Of a stretch of 64,000 nucleotides of DNA, positions 49,501 through 58,500 are shown piece by piece; position 1 is the first letter of the stretch, and each line of letters opens with the position of its first letter. The notes below the pieces were generated by a model, which was given only the letters and a program-made list of their open reading frames with translations, was not told where the DNA came from and ran no database searches. The position numbers were made by a program, and so were the translations under genes. This DNA comes from Heterocephalus glaber (lineage: Eukaryota; Chordata; Mammalia; Rodentia; Bathyergidae): assembly GCF_000247695.1 (NCBI RefSeq), contig NW_004624781.1, forward strand, positions 15,058,228 through 15,122,227, written 5' to 3'.

Positions 49501-52500
49501 CTGTGTTGTTATGTAAACGTTGCTGTTGAGGGATCTGGGACAAGCCTGAATTATTTTGCTCTTTGGAAGTGATTAGATCTTTTTGCCAGGCTGTCCAGAG
49601 GATTCTTCATTTTTGAAGACTGATAATATTACAATACATTAACTTAGTGTTGGGAATTTTGTGTCACTCTTCCGCGTCATGCAAGATCTTTTTTCAAGCT
49701 ATATATTTATGTCTTCCTTTATTTCAGCATTTCTTTGAATTGTGTTTTAAAACATTTATTCCATGTAATTGCATGCCCAATATGAATTTGATTTTTTTGC
49801 CTGACATATCTGTCATTTTCTTTCTAATTCTTTTTAAAAACATAATTATTTACTTTTCTCACTTTTTTTGTTTGTTTGTTTTTTTGAGACAGAATCTCAC
49901 TATGTATCCAAGCTAGCCTTGAACTCACTATGTAGCTGAGGCTGGCCTTGAATTTATGGTGATCCTCATGTCTCAGCCTCCCAAGTACTGAGATTACAGT
50001 TGGGGGCCATCCCTCCCGGCTACTTTTCTCTAATAGTCTCTGTGTCTTCTTATTTTGCACAGTAGTTATCACTGTACTCTCTGGTTTTATTTTTTTCTTT
50101 TCCTTTTTCTCTTGATATGTACTCTTGCATTACCATCTCCTCTTGGATTTTTGGTCTTCCAAATAGAAACAATTGCTTCATTAAATTTTGTGACAACAGT
50201 TTTGGGCACTATTGTCATTTGCATCTGCTCCATGGCAACGTATTTCTGATATTTTCATTAGATTTTACATTTTTCCTGTTATTTCTCTTTTCTCTTAAAG
50301 CATTTTTGTTTATATGTGAGTGAGTCCTATCATATTGAAAAAGCTGGACTGGTGAGAGGAGCTGTTTTGTGCAGGTTTCCTGTTGGGAGGAAGCATAGGT
50401 TGGCAGGTTAGTCTCACAGCCTCTAGCTGGTTTACACAGCATTTACTGAGCACAAGGCTTCTGGCAAGTGTTATGTGTGTGTCTGATTTTTTGTGTATCA
50501 TTCATTACCTTTTCAACTTCTCTGTACCAAATCAGGTCAAGGGTAGTTCTCTTGGCATCCTTTTTACCCAGCTTTTTCACCTGCTTTAACAAACAAAGGA
50601 TATAGCTTTACATGTCAGAATGTGTCTCTCATCTTCAGGATAAATATTTTTACTGACACTTTTTTTTTTGGCAGTGCTGGGGATTGAACTCAGGGCCTTG
50701 TGCATGCTAGGCAAGTGCTCTAATTTGTAGCCATATTTCTAGTGCCCTTACTGATTTTCTTAAGATCTGTTACTATTTGGTCCTCTTCTCTGATTTATTC
50801 CAAACTCCATCCCTTTTCCGTGATCTTGCCTGCTTTGTGTAGTACTATATGAATATTATGGTGTCTGTGGCTTTAATCTGGTTCTTAGTTTCAGTGAAAT
50901 TCAAATTTGTGGAATTTGGTTGTTTGGCTTTTGGATGACTTCCAATCTGAAAATCAGAAAACATTGAGTTATGTAGGATGTTCATATGAGGACTCCTGTT
51001 TAATATTTAAAATAGCATCCTTTAGCTTTATTTGGTGGCACGTGGCTATAATCCCAGCCACTTCAGAGACTGAGTTTGTGACCAGTTTGGGCCATATAGT
51101 GAAACCCTCATCTAAAAAACACAAAAATAAAACAAAGCTCCCACATTCTTTGCTCTAAATATCCTAGATTAGTGTACAAAGAAAGCAATAGAACATGGTC
51201 TGTGTACTAGAAGGTATAACGATGAGAAGTGTGTAGATAGTATCTGATATGTCAGACTATATAGTATATGGTAGTGGTTGTGAACCTATGGCATGCATGC
51301 TGTATCAGTGGGCTGTTTGTTATCATTGAAAGCTCTAAAAGGTTCTCCATCACTGGTATATGGCATCAGAAGTGCTTAATATTTGCAGAATGGCTAACCC
51401 ACGAAAATAAGGAAAAAAGAAAGGGTTGTATGTAGTGAAGGGTTAGAACCAAAAGGGTTCTGGGGCTGAATAAAAGATAACTAGTTGATTTTTTTGGACC
51501 ATAGCTCAGCCATGCACTACATAGCTTACTGCCCTGCTAGAAAACCTGGATCTAAGCTTATTTCTCATTTCTTAAGTTTTTTTCTTGCCTTTTGGGTATT
51601 TTCTCTAAGATATTTTGCTCGCCTTTAAATGACTAGATGCCCCTCCTCCTTCCCCTTACCTCTATACCTTGCTGTCCATTTTTGGTTGTCAATAATTTAT
51701 ATTAAGCTTTTTCATAGGGATCTAAAATGTTTAAGAAGTATTGTGTATAAGCTTTGTATTTTTAAAAATCTGATCCTATCTTTTCTGTAAGAAGAAAGAG
51801 AATAGCAAGTAATCATCTATTACGTTATTCACATTTTATCAATATGTTAGACTTTTATCTTTCTAGATACCAAATTAGATGTCTGAAGAATATAAATCTT
51901 GCAATATACTCTACTATAAATTATTTATTTTATTTTGTAGATTTCAGGAAAGAATCAAGTGCCAAATATTACTCAATAATTTTTGTTGAAAGTCATGCTT
52001 CTACAAAATGTTTGAGATGTAAGATTATCTACAGTTTGTGCTGGAGATGAGCTCAGCAGTTGAGTGCTTACTTAGCATGCCTGAGGTCCTGAGTTCAATT
52101 CCCAGTACTGCCATAAATAAATATATTAGCCATATTTCTAATTAATCTTCCTATGTAATTTTTTTGCATTATACTTTTACCCCATTATTGCTTGAGATCT
52201 TCCCCACAGAAAGACTGCAAATAAGGGGAGAGTTTCATAAATTTTGTCATGTAAAAGTCTGTAGAAATAGTTTGCGTTTCCTAAGTTTGAGCACTTAAAC
52301 TTTTTTGTTTGTTGTTTTTTGAGACAGGGTCTCACTGTGTGGTTCAGGCTGGCCTTGAGCTCATTATGTACACCAGGCTGCCCTCAGACTTGTGATCCTC
52401 CTGCCTCAGCTTCCTGACTGCTAGGATTACAGGATTGCACCACCACATCCAGCTAGCACTTAAATAGTATATGTATCTCGAAAGAATCTAGAAACATGAA

Positions 52501-55500
52501 TAAAAAAACCTTTTTAAAAAAAATTTCTCTCTTTGTTGTGGTTCCATTTCAGCTAAGTTAGTCCGAATAGAGAACTACAGAGAATCACACTACATTAGAG
52601 AGCTAATGTATTTGTCCTAATTTTGCTTGTGAGTGTAACCTCAATTCCTAAATACATATGAGTTAAGTTATATCACTTTTTTTGAGACAGAGTTTCTCTG
52701 TAGTTCAGGGCGGCCTTGAACTCACTCAGTATGTAGCCTAAGCTGGCACAAACTCAAGGGCAGTCCTCCTGGCTCAGACTCCCAAGTGCTTGGATTATAG
52801 GCATTCACTACCACACCCAGCTCTGTGTCACTTTTTTGTTGGTCCACTTTTTTCATTATTTTTCTCTTTCTCTTTATCTATTTTAGTCTCTTTGGTGTTT
52901 TTTGTTTTCTATTTTAAAACTGACAAGTGACACAAAATAAATACAATGCAACCTCAAAGGAAATGTTATAAATCTATCTTCAGTTGAAGGCTTCTTTTAT
53001 AATACAGAATGTTTTATCGATGATCTAACTTTTCACATGTGGCAGAAGAGGAAGTGGATGTTGTTTTCTTCAAAATGGAAGTTTGTATTTAGATTTTCAA
53101 ACTTTTCTTCTTTTGCTACTAATTTAATAAGTAACATTTGGGAAACATTTAATTTATAAAAGAATTCCTTGGGTTGCCTGTAAAAAAATACAGCTTTCTA
53201 GTTCCTACCTCTAGACACTGTGGTTTAGTTGGTCTGAATTGGTGAAGTAGGGCTCACCAATTATCATTTTATTTATTTGTTTGTTTGTTTTGTTTTGTTT
53301 TTTGAGACAGGGTCTTGCTATGTAGTTCAGACTGGCTTGAACTCACTATGTAGCCCAGGCTGATCTCAAACTCACAGCAGTCTTTCTACCTCAGCCTCCT
53401 GAATGCTGGGAATACAGGTGCAATTATTATTATAACACTTCCAGGTTTTTCAGTGTAGGTCTTTCTGGCTTGATCTCTTATAATAAACACTGTCCTAGTG
53501 AAGTCCTATATCTGAAAATTATGTACACTGAATGAATTAGTTATATCTTGTTGGAAAAAAATACTCGGGTATGAAAAAGTTTATGTGACATCTTCATTTT
53601 ATTCCTGAGGAGATAAATTTTTTGATTTAAGCAGTGTGGTTATCAAGATAGAACAAATGTGTTTCCCTTTGTGTTCCCTATATTTTCTAGTATTTTGGGT
53701 CTGAGAAATGGCGCATTAGCTGTGTTCATTTTAGTTCCAACCAGACTTTTTGAAATTTTGTATATCACTTGATAATTAAACATACAATCAGGGCATATAA
53801 AATAAATTTCTTTCCTATACTCTTGACAATATAAAATGAGTGATTTTTGACTAAGCAGCGTATTATTAAATATATCTGAAAAAGGTAAATAGCAAGGGAA
53901 ACTATTAAGTCTACAGCCAAGTCCTGGGTTTAAAATTCATTTTTTGAAAAAGATTTTTTTGTTTATTAAGATAGTAGGTATTTATTGTTTGAAACCTTTA
54001 GACTGTGTTGATGCACCACAAATTTTTGGTGATTATTTTTTCAAATATGTTACCAAGCATAGTTTTACATGGTCTCGCCTTAGTTCTAAACACAGAATCT
54101 TTTTTTAAAAAAATAAATAAATAAATAAGGCTTCTACTTTTTTCTCTTTCAGTATTGTTGTCCAGACATGATAAATAATTTTTTGGGACTGGCTAAAACA
54201 GAATTTTCAAACACAGCAAATAAGTCTGTTGATTCAGAGAAAGGAAAATTGATTATGTTAGTTAATGACTTTTATTATGGAAAACATGAAGGAGATGTCC
54301 AGGAAGAACAGAAGACTCACACAACCTTTAAATGCTTCAGTTGCTTGAAAATTCTAAAAAATAATATTCGGTATGTAAATACTTATTTTTATTTCTATTT
54401 GAAAGTTGAAATGCTATAGATATGTTATATCTCTGTCTTGATTTTTCTATGCCATTTTAGATAAGCAGCTTAAACACTTGATTCTAAGAACAAAGGCAGA
54501 TTTTCTTGTTAGAAGGCTTTTAACTTTTCTTGTACTTTTGACTCCTGAATGCATTATATTTTTCAAATAGCTTAAAAGACAAAATATTTTAGCTTAAGAA
54601 AAAATGAGTTTTTTTCTTTTAGCAGTATCTGAGATTTTTATTAGGCATTTTTCATTTTGTATGTGTCTTTGAATTTTATTTTTCTTCACATTACAAGAAA
54701 GAGCACTTCTTCAGAAGTGTCCTGTTTTACGTTGTCCATAGTAATCTATTTAATGCTCAAACCTTTCAATTCATATGTATAACTTTTAGAGCATTTATCT
54801 TGTAGGAAAAAGTGGAAAAGTGATCTGCTTTTAGAGTTATACCTGTTCTAGGAGACTATGTGCTTTGATTTAAAAAATTTGTGTTTATTCCTAGTGGAAA
54901 TTTGAATTGTGTATACACAGACACTTTAAATTTTAGGAACTTATACTTTGTAGTCTTTGAGTTACATGATGCATTACAAAGATATATAAATCATTAACAA
55001 GAACAAAGTAAAAATATATTGAGTGATGTTTTTCATTGCTTATAGAACCTCACATTTATATTAGGAAAGGTGGTTTTCTGCCATTTTATTGTAAAAATTT
55101 TCAGTTATTCTTCAAAAACTTTCAAGTTTTACATTGGACTCTTGTATACTTACCACCTTGATTCTGCCCTTAACATTTTATTCTTCTTGCTTGATCATAT
55201 TTTTCTTCATCCTTCCTTCATACTGTCTGAATTTTTGGTATTTCATTTCAAAGTAAGTTGTGGATATCAGTGTACTTTCATTACATAAGATCTATTGTTG
55301 GTGCACACGCAAATGTATACATACATATGTATGTATGACTGTTACTCTTGATAACTTTCATCTGAACTAGCATTTTTTAAGCACCTGTAGTTACTCCTGG
55401 TCCCAGCATTTATTTATGTTCCTGTGTTTCTTCTGTGGTATTCTCCTATAACAATTATTAATGCTTTCTTTATGGTAGTAGTACTTTACGGTCTTCAAAG

Positions 55501-58500
55501 TTTATCCCCATATTTATTTTATAATAATTTTCATATTTGTTTACTTCCTTTTATCATACTGTAACAGCCATCTAGAACTAATGCTGCCAGTAGTTTAACA
55601 GAAAGGAATTTGTGCTTTGAAATATAGCACTGATACAGTACTGTAGCTCTTTTACCTGTTTCTATATTCTTACCATTTTAATAGTAAAATATACAGAAAG
55701 TCATGTTAGTAGATAGGCATAGAAATGTGGTTGACTGACTTAATTCCTTGTTAAATTTAAATATGATGCATATTATACTACAAGTTATTGTAGCAAAAGG
55801 TTTTGGGTTTATACCTTAAGATGAGCCCATTTAATTTCAAACATGAACGTGAAAAATTCCTTTTTCCAGGAATTGTTTGAGGACAGTAGTTACATATATC
55901 TGTTACCAGACTATGTAGAAATTTTAAGCATACATTTGATATCTGTGAATTTATCATTTAAAAATATTGTTTGATAAATATAAACTTAATGGTAAGCACT
56001 TCACTACCAAAATTAAGTGTATTATTCAATATTTTGCCTTAATTTTTCTCAGTAAAAACTGGGAAGACAAATTGTGTCTTTTAATAGAATGGAAACAAAG
56101 AGCTTAAGATTTCTACTCTAAGCTGTCAACAAGCTAGTATGGTTTTTGTTTTTTTCCCCTCTAATTGAATGTCACTAAAAACAGGTTTAATTTGTTCTGT
56201 GAACATGAGTGAAAGAAGTGTTTTTTTGCTTCTCCTATTCCTGTTCTCATTTATTGGTTTGAGAAATATGAGCTCCACATAGCGGGCTCATATAGTGATA
56301 TGAGAGAATTTAGCTAACTCATTGCAGTTATGGAGACATTAAGTGTTTAAAGTTACAATCTGAAAGCTCATTGGCTCATGATATTCTCTCTCTATATAAT
56401 AGTTATTTAATTTGGATTAGGATTTTCTATTGGTGTTTATAGAGCTAGTACTAAAAATCAGAGAAGAAAAGATACTTCAAGGCATACCAGAACCTGCTGT
56501 AAAGTGTAGATCTGTAGAGCTAGGAGAAAGAGATACATATTATAACCTTAATGATGATTGTTACCCAGATTGATGATATCATCACCTAGTTTCAAAATTG
56601 TTTTATTTAGGGCCTTAAAATTAGTAATCATTAATAATGGACCCAGTCCAAAAGTTGTTGTTTTGATTGAATAACTTTACTTTCAAATTCAGCAGAAAGC
56701 TTTAGTAAGCTCTTTTAAATAAGTATTCCCATTTATATTGCACTCTCTGCTGTTGAAGGTCATAGTTCCTGCTCACGAGAAGCCTTTTAAGGGAAGCTGA
56801 AATAGAATGTAAAACTGAAAAATGGACATCGCCTACAAAGGGCATAGTCTGCAAGTTGAAATGAACAGTCTGTGCTCACAGTAAACCAGTATCATTAAAA
56901 AAAAAACAAAAGGTTCTTGTAATTGTAGGCATTAAAATTGCTATTACATACATTTAAAAATGACACAAGAAAACATTTGAGTAATTTGTCTTTTAAGCAG
57001 CTAGAATCTATGGTATATGTTCAAGTCCTTGAAAGATTTCTCTTAGGACTCTTTAGATACTTTTGGTTAGGGTTTCTTTGCTTTCAGTGTTTATTTTAAA
57101 ATATAAATAGTACTTCAGGTATTGAAGACCGCTGTTTCATCTAAACATTTTTGGATACTTTTTTTTTTTTTTTTTGGTGCTGGGGATCGAACTTGGGTCC
57201 TTGTGCTTGCACAGCAGGCGGCGAAACCACTGAGCTAAATCCCCGGCCCCATCTAAACATTTTTAATAGCTAACATAATAAAGAGCTCAAATTTGTGAAA
57301 TACCAAATTGCATTGATAAATTATTTTAAAACAAAAATGAAAAGCTGTTTACTTAGCAACTTAAAAAGAAGGTGGTTATTTCAAATGCACACTTTTTCTA
57401 GAAGACTTTTAAGACTTTTTAGATTTTATTTTGAGTAAGTTTATATTTTTAATATTCAGGTTCAGACACTTATTAATGAGATTTTCTTATTGTTTTAAAT
57501 CTGAATTTTTGCACCTGTTGAAATTTGTTTTATAGGTTCATGAACCACATGAAACACCATTTGGAACTCGAAAAGCAGAGCAGTGAGAGCTGGGAAAACC
57601 ACACCACCTGCCAGCATTGCTACCGCCAGTTCCCCACACCCTTTCAGCTGCAGTGCCACATTGAAAGTACTCACACCCCCCATGAATTTTCTAGTATGTT
57701 ACAATTTCATTTAAGTATTGAGTGTTGTTGATTTTGACAACAGAAGCTGTGATCAGACCTTCTAAATTCTGTTAGAAAAATAAGAAAAAGAATTAGACTT
57801 TGAAATTGGGATCAAAATTGAAGAAGTTAAATTTTAATTTTCTAATGTTTTAAATAAAATTATTTACTAAAATTAAAGTCCCGCTGGCAAATAATTCATT
57901 ATGATAACTTCTTTGGCATAACCTGTACATTGTAAGTGGGGAATTAAATTAGAAGCCCAAGATCATAGTTTTCAAATATGAAGTCAGTGCCCTTCATTTA
58001 AACTTTAATAAAGTAACTACAATTGTAATTAAAAATTACAGATTTTGGAGCTGAACAGCTTGAGTTTAGAGTCTACGTCTACCTCTTGTTATCGCTACAT
58101 GAGTTTATACAAGTTACTGCTTGAGTAAGAGGTTAAGTGAAAATGCCTTTGTCATAGTGCTTTTACACGAATTGAGTTAATATAAGTGAAGTGTTTAAAA
58201 CTGCTTGGTACTCAGTTAACGAACTATGTAACTTTCCACCACTATTATATTGATATTGATTTGTAAAATAAATTTTTAAAGATTTATTTCTTAAAATGTT
58301 GTAATACTATTTTCCTTCCAACTTTTAGCCATTTGTAAAATCTGTGAATTATCATTTGAAACAGAACATGTTCTTTTACAACATATGAAGGACAATCATA
58401 AACCTGGTGAAATGCCATATATCTGCCAGGTAAAACATTTTATTGTGTTAAGTGTTTGATTTGTTTGTTGTTTTGATTATAAGATTTTAACCCTCTAGAC

